A stretch of DNA of 64,000 bases from an uncultured Lachnospiraceae bacterium (lineage in GTDB: Bacteria; Bacillota; Clostridia; Lachnospirales; Lachnospiraceae): NCBI GenBank assembly GCA_910585605.1, contig CAJUFL010000009.1:1-64000 (forward strand), read 5' to 3'. The position numbers were made by a program, and so were the translations under genes. Below, in pieces: positions 9,434 to 19,264 of this stretch (position 1 is its first letter; every line of letters starts with the position of its first letter). Under the pieces are notes generated by a model. That model saw only the letters and a program-made list of their open reading frames with translations, searched no databases and was not told the origin of the DNA.

Positions 9434-10244
9434 ACACAGCAAATGGCTTTCCATGCCCTTTTTGGCATGGTCAATCCTTTTCATACTAATTCCCCTTTTT
9501 ATGATATTTTATTATGGTTTTGTGGATAAATCCGGACAATTTACCACAGAAAATATTCTATCTATTATGAAACCGGAACACCTGAAAGCTCTGGGATTAT
9601 CTATTTTATTGTCCATGATCGCAACAATCATCTGCTTAATTCTCGCCTATCCGCTGTCCATGATCTTATCAAGGCTGGGAGTTAATCAGAACAGCTTTAT
9701 TGTATTAATTTTCATACTTCCCATGTGGATGAACTTTTTACTTCGCACCCTTGCATGGCAGACTCTTTTAGAGAAAACCGGGGTCATTAATTCCATTTTA
9801 TCATTCCTGCATCTGCCTGCATTAAATATCATCAATACTCCATATGCCATTATACTTGGTATGGTGTATAATTTCCTGCCTTTTATGGTACTGCCTATCT
9901 ATAACTCCCTAATCAAGCTTGACAAGGATGTGATCAATGCGGCACGGGACTTGGGGGCAAACGGTGTCCAGACCTTCATAAAAGTTATTTTTCCTCTGAC
10001 ACTTCCCGGTGTGATTAGTGGAATTACTATGGTATTTATCCCTGCACTTACTACCTTTGTTATCTCTAACTTGCTCGGGGGCAGTAAGATATTACTCATC
10101 GGTAATGTAATTGAACAGGAATTTACCCACGCAAGTAACTGGAATTTAGGAAGTGGTCTGTCCCTGATCATGATGATATTTATTATTATCAGTATGGGAG
10201 CTTCCACTATATTTGATAAAAATGGGGAGGCTGGCTTGATCTGA
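9423..10244 (+). CDS. potB: Spermidine/putrescine ABC transporter permease PotB
   Basis: About 273 residues with six predicted membrane helices and the permease EAA-loop motif (INAARDLGANGVQTFIKVIFPLTLPG, near 175-200) that contacts PotA. A TTG start at 9423 is preferred: AGGAGG at about 9408-9414 lies nine bases upstream. An ATG at 9405 has the same frame but sits before that site. It overlaps the end of potA by 11 bases and touches the next gene by one base (TGATG), so the operon is translationally coupled. Confidence 0.9.
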   Translation: MKSRHSKWLSMPFLAWSILFILIPLFMIFYYGFVDKSGQFTTENILSIMKPEHLKALGLSILLSMIATIICLILAYPLSMILSRLGVNQNSFIVLIFILPMWMNFLLRTLAWQTLLEKTGVINSILSFLHLPALNIINTPYAIILGMVYNFLPFMVLPIYNSLIKLDKDVINAARDLGANGVQTFIKVIFPLTLPGVISGITMVFIPALTTFVISNLLGGSKILLIGNVIEQEFTHASNWNLGSGLSLIMMIFIIISMGASTIFDKNGEAGLI

Positions 10245-12103
10245 TGAAACGATTTTTAGAACGGTTTTATATCGCTATTATATTCATTTTTCTATATGCG
10301 CCTATTGTCATGCTAATGGTTCTTTCCTTTAATAACAGCAGAACAAGGGCAAAATGGGGCGGCTTTACTACTGGATGGTACCGGGCTCTTTTCCAGAACC
10401 AGGCCATTATGGAGGCTCTTTACAATACTCTTTTTATTGCTATCGTATCCTCTGTAATCGCTACCATAATTGGAACCATTACCTGTATTGCCCTAAGCAA
10501 TATGAAGTCACATTCCCGTACAGTTTTACTTGGAATCAATAATATTCCGATGTTAAATGCAGATATCGTAACCGGTATCTCTCTCATGCTGCTATTTATC
10601 AGCTTCGGATTCCGGTTTGGAATGCATACCATTTTACTCGCCCATATTACATTTAATATTCCATACGTAATCCTAAATGTAATGCCAAAATTCCGCCAGC
10701 TGAACCCAAATACTTATGAAGCTGCCTTGGACCTTGGTGCTTCTCCGGTATATGCCTTCTTTAAGGTAATATTTCCTGATATTTTGCCGGGAATCCTGTC
10801 TGGATTTTTAATGGCATTTACCATGTCGTTAGATGATTTCGTGATCACTCATTTTACAAAAGGAGCCGGTGTAGATACACTGTCCACTAAAATATATACC
10901 GAAGTCCGCAAAGGAATCAAACCAGAAATGTATGCACTGTCCACTATCATATTTGCAACTGTGTTTGTTCTGTTATTATTTATAAACCTTGCTCCGGCAA
11001 AAAAGGAGAAACAGATTATTTCCAAAGAAAAGCGGCACACGCTCCCCCAAAAAGCTGTAGCATTCGCCGTTATATCCATTCTTGTTATAAGCACTCTGAT
11101 TTACAGCAATCTGTCAAAGGATAAAGAAGGCGGTCAGGTTATCGTTTATAACTGGGGCGAATATCTGGATCCTGAAGCTTTGAAAATATTCCAAGAAGAA
11201 ACAGGAATAGAAGTCATATATGATGAATATGAAACCAATGAAAATATGTATCCTAAAATTGAAAGCGGTGCTGCCGAATATGATATCGTTTGTCCTTCCG
11301 ACTATATGATTCAGAAAATGATCGAAAAAGACTTACTGGCCCAAATTGATTTTAGCAACATTCCAAACATCAAGAATATTGACAGCAATTATATGGAACA
11401 ATCCAAAGAGTTTGATCCGGACAACAAATACAGTGTCCCCTATTGTGTAGGCACTGTCGGCATTCTTTATAATAAATCCATGGTAACGGAATCGATTGAT
11501 TCCTGGGACGTTCTCTGGGATAAACAATATGCCGATAATATTCTAATGCAGGATTCCGTAAGAGACGCTTTCATGGTGGCACTAAAAAAGCTGGGATACT
11601 CCATGAATTCCACCAATGAAAAAGAATTGGAAGAGGCAAAAGAAGCACTGATCGAACAAAAACCTTTGACACAGGCATATGTTGTGGATCAGGTAAGGGA
11701 TAAAATGATCGGAAATGAGGCAGCTATTGGTGTCATTTATTCTGGAGAAGCTATTTACAGCCAAAGAGAAAATGAAAATCTGGAATATGTGATTCCAAAA
11801 GAAGGAACCAATGTATGGATTGATTCCTGGTGCATTTTAAAAAATGCTCCCAACAAAGAAAATGCAGAAAAATTTATTAATTTCCTCTGCCGCCCGGATA
11901 TTGCACTTATGAACTTTGAATATATCACCTATTCCACACCTAATGCAGAAGCCCGAAAACTGATAGAAGATGAAGATATCCGTAACAGCCAGATTGCATT
12001 TCCAGACCTTTCCCAATATAATAATCTGGAAACTTATCAGTATTTAGGGGAAGATGCCGACTATATCTATAATGAACTCTGGAAAGAAATTAAATCCAAA
12101 TAA
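10244..12103 (+). CDS. potCD: Fused PotC permease-PotD substrate-binding protein
   Basis: 619 residues in one frame. Residues 1-255 are the PotC permease (six helices; EAA loop YEAALDLGASPVYAFFKVIFPDILPG). A further hydrophobic segment near 275-290 (VAFAVISILVISTLIYS) then anchors a PotD-like binding protein (residues about 300-619, starting VIVYNWGEYLDPEALKIF and containing YDIVCPSDYM and VPYCVGTVGILYN). In Gram-positives such fusions tether the polyamine receptor to the channel instead of using a lipoprotein. Frame is continuous and there is no sign of an assembly artefact. Confidence 0.93.
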   Translation: MKRFLERFYIAIIFIFLYAPIVMLMVLSFNNSRTRAKWGGFTTGWYRALFQNQAIMEALYNTLFIAIVSSVIATIIGTITCIALSNMKSHSRTVLLGINNIPMLNADIVTGISLMLLFISFGFRFGMHTILLAHITFNIPYVILNVMPKFRQLNPNTYEAALDLGASPVYAFFKVIFPDILPGILSGFLMAFTMSLDDFVITHFTKGAGVDTLSTKIYTEVRKGIKPEMYALSTIIFATVFVLLLFINLAPAKKEKQIISKEKRHTLPQKAVAFAVISILVISTLIYSNLSKDKEGGQVIVYNWGEYLDPEALKIFQEETGIEVIYDEYETNENMYPKIESGAAEYDIVCPSDYMIQKMIEKDLLAQIDFSNIPNIKNIDSNYMEQSKEFDPDNKYSVPYCVGTVGILYNKSMVTESIDSWDVLWDKQYADNILMQDSVRDAFMVALKKLGYSMNSTNEKELEEAKEALIEQKPLTQAYVVDQVRDKMIGNEAAIGVIYSGEAIYSQRENENLEYVIPKEGTNVWIDSWCILKNAPNKENAEKFINFLCRPDIALMNFEYITYSTPNAEARKLIEDEDIRNSQIAFPDLSQYNNLETYQYLGEDADYIYNELWKEIKSK

Positions 12104-12286
12104 GTCATCACAATACTGAACAAATATAAAAAGGAACTGCCGCATAAAAACTTTTCTCTTATACCACATAGAGTAAAGCCTTAATGCGACAGCCCTTTCA
12201 TTAACCATTTTCACTACCCCGCCACAAGTAATGGCACGATATCCACAACACCGCAAATGAATAGAATATGAAATCTACCCTGCTCA

Positions 12287-12904
12287 TTACTCACGGAAAT
12301 AAAAAATCTTTGTCTCATCTATCACATGATATCCGTCCTCATCAAGATTTATAATGATAACATTACAGTTTCGCTGAAGTCCGCCTGACCAGTACTGGTC
12401 AATTCCATGTTGTTTAACATGACACATGATAGCCTTATTAATCGCTCCATGTGCTACAATCATAATACGCTCCAGTTCCCGTGCCTGCGGTTCTATCACA
12501 TCTTTCATAAATTCTGCCGCCCGTTCACAGATATGCTCTAATGTCTCTCCCTGCCGGGGTGCCCGATACAAATCCGGACGGTCAAAAAAATGATGAAATG
12601 GATCACTGGTATCTGCCAGCAGTTCCTTAAAATTTCTACCTTCATTTACCCCAAAATTTAATTCTCTCAATCTTTCATCACGGACAATCGGAATATTCCT
12701 ATGACCTCTGATCAGACATGCAGTCTCATAGGCACGAATTAAAGGGGAACTGTATATTTTATCGAAAACTGTCTGTTCCAAATTCTGACCGGTCTGTCCT
12801 GCCAGTTCTCTTCCCCTCTCATTTAATTCTATATCTACACTTCCCTGTAACAGATTATCGGCATTCCATAAGGTCTGACCATGGCGCACGATATATATTT
12901 CCAT
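12287..12904 (-). CDS. Histidine phosphatase family protein (PhoE/GpmB-like)
   Basis: 205 residues. The phosphohistidine motif IVRHGQTLWN is at the very N-terminus, with the second conserved Arg in SSPLIRAYETA, Glu in LRELNFGVNEGR and the catalytic His in VAHGAINKAI. These acid-phosphatase/phosphoglycerate-mutase-like enzymes remove phosphate from small metabolites; the substrate cannot be told. ATG 12904 has GGAAAGG upstream, and a longer frame to 12934 lacks a site. Confidence 0.88.
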   Translation of the reverse strand: MEIYIVRHGQTLWNADNLLQGSVDIELNERGRELAGQTGQNLEQTVFDKIYSSPLIRAYETACLIRGHRNIPIVRDERLRELNFGVNEGRNFKELLADTSDPFHHFFDRPDLYRAPRQGETLEHICERAAEFMKDVIEPQARELERIMIVAHGAINKAIMCHVKQHGIDQYWSGGLQRNCNVIIINLDEDGYHVIDETKIFYFRE

Positions 12905-12951
12905 AAATCTTTCCTTTCCGTATCTCATGGGCAAAACCCATGATAAGCATG

Positions 12952-15216
12952 TTACATTTGATAAAACAACAGATTTTCTTTTAATTCTGGCGTAATTACC
13001 CCACCTGCTTTTTCATACTTATCATAAATACTATTATATCTTTGTAATTTCTTTGCCGTCTCCACATCAAACTTTGAAATAGATGCCTGATACAATGGAT
13101 TTGCCTTTAATTCATTTCGCACAGCTTTTGCAAACGGACAATAGCGAATCAGGATATCTCTTGATACTTTGTTCAAACGGAAACTTCCCTTTGACTCAAA
13201 CTTTATCCAGCTTACATAATCCTTTACAAACACTTCTCGATAATTATTCTTTGCTCGTGCCAAGGCATTCTTAATCTTTTCCTTAGCATCTGCTGATAAT
13301 TCATGATTTTTCCGGTAAAACTGTATATACGTACAATACTCTGCTGTCAATGACTTTTCACGAACATCATTCCAATGGATACCCTGTATCTTACGGCACA
13401 TTTCCCATCTAAACCAGCCTATAGCACCTAACATCAAATCATCCAGATCCAGTGCCGTAAAAATTGGAAACATAATTCTGCCTGGTGTATCGTTCTTAAC
13501 GCCTTCTGTCTCCTGCCACATTGTAACCCTGCTGCCAGCATTCGGCATTAAGATAATATCCGGTATTACCTCTTTCATAATCCTCTCATAATTAATGCCC
13601 TTATCCGGATCTGCAAACAATACTTCCCGGTAGAATACGGAATAATCAACTTTTCTAATTTCATTTAATGCATTCTCCAACTTTTCAGCTGTAACCAGCA
13701 TTTTATCTATCGCATTAATCAAATCCATTTTATTCAGAATTGGACAAAACGTAGTAATCTTGCCATAAGTTATTTTATTGACAGAAGTAAACATATTTTT
13801 AATTTCAAATTCAACTCGTTTTTCCTTATCCTGCTGGTATTCAACCAACTGCTCCTGCGTAATCTCACCGCTTTTTTTCAAATCTGCAAGATAAGCAGGA
13901 TAATCCATATCAAATTCATTTTTGGAAGCCTGCTTTTCTCCTCTGTATACGCATTTCAGCCATTCATAAATAGTATAAATATGATCCGAACTGCAAATAT
14001 CCAGATGTGCTGTCAGCTCATAAAGTGCTTTCGCATGCTCCTCACCTACAAAAGATAAATCCATAAACCCAAAATTTAAAAACATCTCTAAAATAGGCGT
14101 CAGTGTACTTTCATCTTTTACTGCACGTATAAACACTTTATAATAAATATCGTAATAAACTGTTGTTAATTTTTTCCTAAGTGCATATGCCTCATTACTT
14201 GTAGAAGTCATATCCGGCATATTCTGATACTCTTCAACCAGTTTACAGATCATTTCCGAATCATCATCTTTATATCCGGCATATTCCAGAATATGATTCA
14301 GGCAGTCTTCTGTCGTAATATCAATTTCTTTTCTGGGAGTTTCTCCATTTGCACTATCAGACGTTCCGTCATAATCATAATTTTTAAATTCATTAAACCG
14401 TCTTGCAAGCATTCTCGCATTATATATATTTAATTTTTCAGCAACCTTTGCAATCAAAGTAATTTCTTTTGTAACAGGTTCAATATTATATTTCTTTGCA
14501 TAGGTCTTGATAGATAAATCAAAGAAAAGTTTAAAAAGATCATTTCCGGACTCACCCACCAGAATATCCTTATTATAGGAAAGGTACGCCTCCATCTCAC
14601 CAATACCCAGAGTAAATCTTCGTATCTGTGCAGCAGCTTCCATAATGGCACCTACTGTGAGACTGTCATCCTTTTCCATCAACTGAAGGTATTCCTGCAT
14701 ATAATTCTTTACAATGCTGATACTGTTATTTACTTCCCACTGCTCTGCCTTATGATGCATTTCCAATGGATTAAAATGTTCCATTCTCAGGAAACTCTGC
14801 TCTTCAATCTTAAACTTACTGCAAAAAGTTGTATAGTCATTATAAACCGTCTCCACGAACATATGAAACTGCCGTGCCTTATTATTTAAATCTGAATACA
14901 GACATAACATCTGATGACGCTGTTCAATCGCAGCCCTCAAAAAAACGTTGCGAATTTTCTCCTGCCCTGTCAGTATGTTTTTTAAATCCGTAGAATTTTC
15001 GCAGATAAATCCTGCTAAAACCGTATCTTCGCCTGCTACATAATCACATAAAAATATATCTTTCTCAAGAATACCAATAATCGCATTCTTTTCCAATCTG
15101 ACTTCTGAAAATTCAAACTTTTGAATTACGCTGCCTTCCTGAATCAAGTACCAGTATTTTACCTTATCATTTTTTCTTGCAATCACCTGATCGCGCTGAA
15201 CTTTTATTATTTCCAT
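12952..15216 (-). CDS. Large protein with N-terminal cyclic-nucleotide-binding-type domain
   Basis: About 754 residues. The first about 110 residues look like a cNMP-binding (Crp-type) beta-roll (KVKYWYLIQEGSVIQKFEF, NAIIGILEKDIFLCDYVAGEDTVLAGFI). The remaining 640 are mainly helical, with no recognisable enzymatic motif, no helix-turn-helix and no membrane segment. Proteins of this form occur in Lachnospiraceae but have no known function. ATG 15216 follows GAGAGG. It sits between the phosphatase and ung with short gaps, so co-transcription is possible. Confidence 0.7.
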   Translation of the reverse strand: MEIIKVQRDQVIARKNDKVKYWYLIQEGSVIQKFEFSEVRLEKNAIIGILEKDIFLCDYVAGEDTVLAGFICENSTDLKNILTGQEKIRNVFLRAAIEQRHQMLCLYSDLNNKARQFHMFVETVYNDYTTFCSKFKIEEQSFLRMEHFNPLEMHHKAEQWEVNNSISIVKNYMQEYLQLMEKDDSLTVGAIMEAAAQIRRFTLGIGEMEAYLSYNKDILVGESGNDLFKLFFDLSIKTYAKKYNIEPVTKEITLIAKVAEKLNIYNARMLARRFNEFKNYDYDGTSDSANGETPRKEIDITTEDCLNHILEYAGYKDDDSEMICKLVEEYQNMPDMTSTSNEAYALRKKLTTVYYDIYYKVFIRAVKDESTLTPILEMFLNFGFMDLSFVGEEHAKALYELTAHLDICSSDHIYTIYEWLKCVYRGEKQASKNEFDMDYPAYLADLKKSGEITQEQLVEYQQDKEKRVEFEIKNMFTSVNKITYGKITTFCPILNKMDLINAIDKMLVTAEKLENALNEIRKVDYSVFYREVLFADPDKGINYERIMKEVIPDIILMPNAGSRVTMWQETEGVKNDTPGRIMFPIFTALDLDDLMLGAIGWFRWEMCRKIQGIHWNDVREKSLTAEYCTYIQFYRKNHELSADAKEKIKNALARAKNNYREVFVKDYVSWIKFESKGSFRLNKVSRDILIRYCPFAKAVRNELKANPLYQASISKFDVETAKKLQRYNSIYDKYEKAGGVITPELKENLLFYQM

Positions 15217-15251
15217 GCTAAACCTCTCACATTCCAATTTATATTGTTATA

Positions 15252-15929
15252 TTACACATTTTCAATCTGCCAGTCAATCGGATCTAATCCATTTTTTCCC
15301 AAAAACGCATTGGCCTGACTGAAATGTTTACAACCAAAAAAACCTCTATAAGCAGATAACGGGCTTGGATGTGGTGCTTTTAAAATCAAATGATTGGGGT
15401 TATCAAGCCGTGCTGCCTTAAGCTGTGCCGGTCTTCCCCACAGAAGAAATACAATAGGTCTGTCCTGTTGATTTAAAATATCCATGACCGCATCCGTAAA
15501 CTGTTCCCAGCCAATTCCCTGATGAGAATTTGCCTGGTGGGCACGAACAGTCAGCACACTATTCAGTAAAAGAACTCCCTGCTTTGCCCATTTTACCAGG
15601 TAACCGTTATTGGGAATCTCACACCCCAAATCATCCTGCAATTCTTTATAAATATTAACCAATGACGGAGGAATCTCAACCTCCGGCTTTACACTAAAAC
15701 AAAGCCCATGTGCCTGGTTCACCCCATGATATGGATCTTGTCCTATTATAACACATTTCACCTCATGAAGAGGCGTAAAATGAAATGCATTAAATATATC
15801 ATCAGACGGTGGAAATATAGTCCGCCCGCTGCTATACTCTTCATTTACTTTTTCGTATAATCTTTTGTAATATTCTTTTTTATATTCGGGCTTCAATGCT
15901 GGTGCCCAGTCGTTTGTAATTGGTGGCAT
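15252..15929 (-). CDS. ung: Uracil-DNA glycosylase, family 1
   Basis: 225 residues, the usual length. Motif GQDPYHG with catalytic Asp, the uracil-stacking Phe in LCFSV, LLLNSVLTV, LWG and the leucine loop HPSPLSAYRGFFGCKHF are all present. It removes uracil from DNA to start base-excision repair. Downstream of the next gene by about 20 bp; the ribosome binding site (GAGAGAGA) is weak. Confidence 0.96.
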   Translation of the reverse strand: MPPITNDWAPALKPEYKKEYYKRLYEKVNEEYSSGRTIFPPSDDIFNAFHFTPLHEVKCVIIGQDPYHGVNQAHGLCFSVKPEVEIPPSLVNIYKELQDDLGCEIPNNGYLVKWAKQGVLLLNSVLTVRAHQANSHQGIGWEQFTDAVMDILNQQDRPIVFLLWGRPAQLKAARLDNPNHLILKAPHPSPLSAYRGFFGCKHFSQANAFLGKNGLDPIDWQIENV

Positions 15930-15948
15930 ATATTCTCTCTCTCTTCTT

Positions 15949-16314
15949 TTATAGTTTACATAATATATCTCCGGCCTGATAGGTAATATCCTGCTCCTTT
16001 GGATATAAGGCAGCTCTCTTATCTCCTCCTTCCAGCTGTTCTACCGGATTATTTCCTAGATATAATTCTTCCATTGTGACTTCTGCTTTTTTATTCCCCT
16101 CACAATCATATAACAAATAAACGTCTTCCAGTTTTCCTATCCCTTTTGCTACTATCCCTTCTAATTTGACAGATTCTGCTCCGTCAAATTTCTCCATATA
16201 AGCATCATTAATATAACAGAGAAATTCTGCTTTCTCATGCAGGAAATATACTCTTTCATATGCTTTTTTTCTATGTTCCTTTTCTTTTTTATGTGCTTCC
16301 CTATTCCAAAACAT
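15949..16314 (-). CDS. Small hypothetical protein, possible beta-barrel
   Basis: 121 residues. The N-terminal 25 residues are highly charged (REAHKKEKEHRKKAYER). The second half (GIVAKGIGKLEDVYLLYD to ITYQAGDILCKL) has the strand spacing of domain II of EF-Tu-type proteins, with a closing Gly-Asp-Ile-Leu; this is a resemblance by eye only. It lies between the HAD gene and ung, with 8 and 19 bp gaps, so likely one operon. Confidence 0.6.
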   Translation of the reverse strand: MFWNREAHKKEKEHRKKAYERVYFLHEKAEFLCYINDAYMEKFDGAESVKLEGIVAKGIGKLEDVYLLYDCEGNKKAEVTMEELYLGNNPVEQLEGGDKRAALYPKEQDITYQAGDILCKL

Positions 16315-16322
16315 ACCAATAC

Positions 16323-16931
16323 CTATTCATATTTTAAATTCAGATACTCTTTTAAATCTTTTTGACCACCAAAAAGAACTGCCTGCATTCCCAACGCTTT
16401 TGCTGCGTCTGTATTTGCTTTTCTATCATCAATAAACAGACACTCTTCCGGTCTTAGCTGATAGCGTTCACATAACAGCTTATAAATTGCCATATCTGGC
16501 TTTTTCAGCTTTTCTACTGCTGATACTACATATCCGTCCACCATAGAATAAAATGTAAAAGCCGGCCAGTGCAGCTTATACATATTCAAAGGATAGTTCG
16601 AAAGTAGATACACTTTGTATCCCCTTTCTTTTAATTCTTTGATCATTGGTGCTGCATACCTGTATTCCTCTACAAAATATTCTGGTTCTTTCCAAAACCT
16701 CTCAATCTCCTTTTTATAAACAGGCATTGCCTTTATAAATTCACGGACTGCATCCTCTTCTTCCATCAATCCCTCATCCATCAGGCTCCAATACTCGGAA
16801 TCAATCATATTTACTTGAAATGCCCTGATAACATCTTCATCAAATCCGAGTCTGCGACAGCACTTCTCCCAGCAAAAATCAATCAATACCATCCCCACAT
16901 CAAATACTATATTATGTATATTCTCATTCAT
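16323..16931 (-). CDS. HAD-superfamily hydrolase (IA, YihX-like)
   Basis: 202 residues. Motif I FDVGMVLIDF has the nucleophile Asp but Gly-Met-Val where most members have an acid, as in YihX-type enzymes. Motif II is LLSNYP, motif III Lys is in KKPDMAIYK and motif IV is FIDDRKANTDAA. A helical cap lies at about 20-95. A sugar-phosphate or nucleotide phosphatase role is likely, substrate unknown. The start has AAGGAAG six bases upstream. Confidence 0.88.
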   Translation of the reverse strand: MNENIHNIVFDVGMVLIDFCWEKCCRRLGFDEDVIRAFQVNMIDSEYWSLMDEGLMEEEDAVREFIKAMPVYKKEIERFWKEPEYFVEEYRYAAPMIKELKERGYKVYLLSNYPLNMYKLHWPAFTFYSMVDGYVVSAVEKLKKPDMAIYKLLCERYQLRPEECLFIDDRKANTDAAKALGMQAVLFGGQKDLKEYLNLKYE

Positions 16932-17074
16932 ATGCTTCTTCCTTAAAAAATCAACTTACCATGTGCCAGTCCCCTCTATTATATGTTATCATCAAAATAT
17001 TTACAACCGAAATTATTGTGCAAAGTATTCCACCATACCCAAATTTATGCCTTTTTAACATATTCAAAAAAGAA

Positions 17075-17116
17075 AAGCAGCCGTACCAAAATAAATATCA
17101 TCCGGTACGACAGCTT
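17075..17116 (-). terminator. Intrinsic terminator of the chemoreceptor gene
   Basis: On the minus strand AAGCTGTCGTACC pairs with GGTACGGCTGCTT (one mismatch) around a loop, followed by TTCTTTTTT. It lies just past the stop of the leftward chemoreceptor gene. Confidence 0.75.
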
Positions 17117-17135
17117 CTTAAATACTATATCCTTA

Positions 17136-18845
17136 TTATAATCTGAAATGCTTTGTATGGGCATTGAGATCATTAGAAATCTTAACCAGCTTCTGCGTTT
17201 CATCATGACATTGTTTTACAATATCCCTAAGTTCTGTCATAGAAGCAGATGTTTCTTCTGTAGATGCTGCATTTTCCTCAGCAATTGCAGCTAACTGCTC
17301 TACACTCATCATAACAGAATCTTTCATAGCTCCTAAATCCGCTATACTCTGCCGAATCCGGTTTACTCCCATGGATACTGAAGATATTTCATTATTTAAT
17401 GAAATAAACATCTCCTTTGTATTGGCTAACTTAGCATTTTGCTCCTGCACACTGCCTGAAACACGGTTCATTACTTCCACACTGGTATTTGAATTTCTAA
17501 TCAATTCAGAAACGATTGCCAGAATCTCTTCTGCTGAAGTCCTTGACTGTTCAGAAAGATGGCGTATCTCATCTGCAACCACTGCAAATCCCTTTCCATT
17601 CTCTCCTGCCCTTGCCGCCTCAATACTAGCATTTAAAGACAGCATATTCGTCTGTGCCGCAATATTTGTAATCATATCTGTAGCTGTCTGTATTGCCTGT
17701 GCAGATTCATTTGTCAGATTTGTCTGTTCTCTGACCTCATCAATCGCCCGGCTTGTCTGCTCCGAAATGACTACCAGTTGATTCAATGTAGCTTCTGCTG
17801 ACTCTGAATAATTCTTCATCTTTACCGAATTCTGGTTTAATACTTGGATATCATCCGCAGCAGCCTCAATAGAACTTCCCATATGAGCGATTTCGTTATT
17901 TGCCTCCATAGTTTCCCCTGCCTGGGAAGTGGCACCATTTGCAACCTCATCTACCGCTATATTGATATTGGAAATGTTCTCTGCGATCGTATCAAAAGAC
18001 ATCTCAAATTCATTAGAAAAGTGATCCAATTCGTCCGAACTGACTTTCAGATCTGTTATGATAGATTTAAATTCATTAATCAGACCCTGAATAGACTGGG
18101 ACATTTCTCCTATCTCATCTGCACGCTGCATCATCCTGGAATGCATTTCAAAATCCAGCTTTCCGGTTGCCACATCATCTAAACGTTCAATTGTGTGCTT
18201 CAATGCTGCTATAATTTTTTGCACCAATATAGCTATGACTGCAAAGGTAAGTATAAAGATAATCATCATTCCGCCAGCCATTTTCATCTGACTTTTTTTA
18301 ATCTCTTTTTCAACATCCTCTTTTGCACGCCCCGTAAAAACCAATCCAACGATATCTCCATTATCCTGTTTCATTGGTATGTAAAAGCCACAATATGCTG
18401 CCCCTGCTATTTCTATATCCTTTGCAAAATATTTATCACTCTTTCCGTTTAATATATCCTCTGCAAAATCTGCATCAATCGTCGTACCAGTAGCACGTTC
18501 CCCTTTTGAATCTGTTACAGTGGTAATAGCCCTTACATTATCCCAGAAAAGTGTTACTTCCAATCCTGACTCTTTTTTAATCTGATCAATCAGGGCATAA
18601 TCCTCGGAAAGATCTTTCTCCCCCTTTTTTAATATTCCCTCCTCATAAGAATAATCTCCTTCCCCATAGATATCATAAAGAGTATTCACATTCATTGCAA
18701 CTGCCGCCAGTTTCTCTTCAATCAGTCTGTAGGCTATTTCTTTCTGATTGTTCCCCCCCATGATGATTCCTGTCATACTGATAAAAAATAACGGGAACAA
18801 AACCATCATAATAATCTTTGATGTAATCTTAATGCCTTTTTTCAT
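17136..18845 (-). CDS. Methyl-accepting chemotaxis protein with Cache_3-type sensor
   Basis: 569 residues. A signal-anchor helix (about 10-30), an outside sensor of single-Cache type (about 35-190; VTLFWDNVRAITTV and GERATGTTID), a second helix (about 190-212), a HAMP domain (about 213-270) and the signalling hairpin (tip NIAAQTNMLSLNASIEAARA and GKGFAVVADEIRHL, about 400-440). It relays an outside ligand to CheA/CheW. ATG overlaps the stop of the previous gene by four bases (ATGA), so it is coupled to the MecA-like gene. A terminator follows. Confidence 0.94.
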   Translation of the reverse strand: MKKGIKITSKIIMMVLFPLFFISMTGIIMGGNNQKEIAYRLIEEKLAAVAMNVNTLYDIYGEGDYSYEEGILKKGEKDLSEDYALIDQIKKESGLEVTLFWDNVRAITTVTDSKGERATGTTIDADFAEDILNGKSDKYFAKDIEIAGAAYCGFYIPMKQDNGDIVGLVFTGRAKEDVEKEIKKSQMKMAGGMMIIFILTFAVIAILVQKIIAALKHTIERLDDVATGKLDFEMHSRMMQRADEIGEMSQSIQGLINEFKSIITDLKVSSDELDHFSNEFEMSFDTIAENISNINIAVDEVANGATSQAGETMEANNEIAHMGSSIEAAADDIQVLNQNSVKMKNYSESAEATLNQLVVISEQTSRAIDEVREQTNLTNESAQAIQTATDMITNIAAQTNMLSLNASIEAARAGENGKGFAVVADEIRHLSEQSRTSAEEILAIVSELIRNSNTSVEVMNRVSGSVQEQNAKLANTKEMFISLNNEISSVSMGVNRIRQSIADLGAMKDSVMMSVEQLAAIAEENAASTEETSASMTELRDIVKQCHDETQKLVKISNDLNAHTKHFRL

Positions 18846-19249
18846 AATTGCTGTTTTGCCTCCTCTATATTGCTCTCAAATTCCCGAATGATTTCTCTGG
18901 CTTTTCCTTCTTCTGATATGGAAATCATTGCAATCATTTTACTTAATCTGTCTGCCTGTTCTCTGGGCAGGGCCAGAACAGACTGTTTCAGATTATACAC
19001 ATAATCATCGATCCTCTCTGAAAATACCAGCACAATACCATCCTGATAAAAATCCATCTGCATAGATAATGCACACCCCGGCCATTCATAACCTGTACTC
19101 CCTTTTGAAAGTTCCACCGCTTTTTTAATAAAAATGCGCCCAAGAGGAGTACGATTAATCAGATCGTTCACAGTAATCCCATGGGATTTTAAGTCCAGCC
19201 TGTCCACACGGCAGGACACCTTATATTGATCTTCTTCAACAATATGCAT
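18842..19249 (-). CDS. MecA-like adaptor domain protein
   Basis: 135 residues. The N-terminal half follows the MecA/NegC pattern: an initial strand, then DLKSHGITVNDLINRTPLGRIFIKKAVELS and a strand pair ending LSMQMDFYQDGIVLVFSE. MecA proteins target substrates to the ClpC protease; this protein is about half the usual 220 residues, so it may lack the ClpC-binding domain. The ribosome binding site is AGGAAAGGG. It is coupled to the chemoreceptor downstream. The match is moderate. Confidence 0.55.
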   Translation of the reverse strand: MHIVEEDQYKVSCRVDRLDLKSHGITVNDLINRTPLGRIFIKKAVELSKGSTGYEWPGCALSMQMDFYQDGIVLVFSERIDDYVYNLKQSVLALPREQADRLSKMIAMISISEEGKAREIIREFESNIEEAKQQL

Positions 19250-19264
19250 ACTAACCCTTTCCTA

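Noticed and set aside
12137..12193. Terminator after potCD
   Set aside because: CTGCCGCAT/ATGCGACAG arms are imperfect with a loop of almost 40 bases and no T-run; too weak to call.
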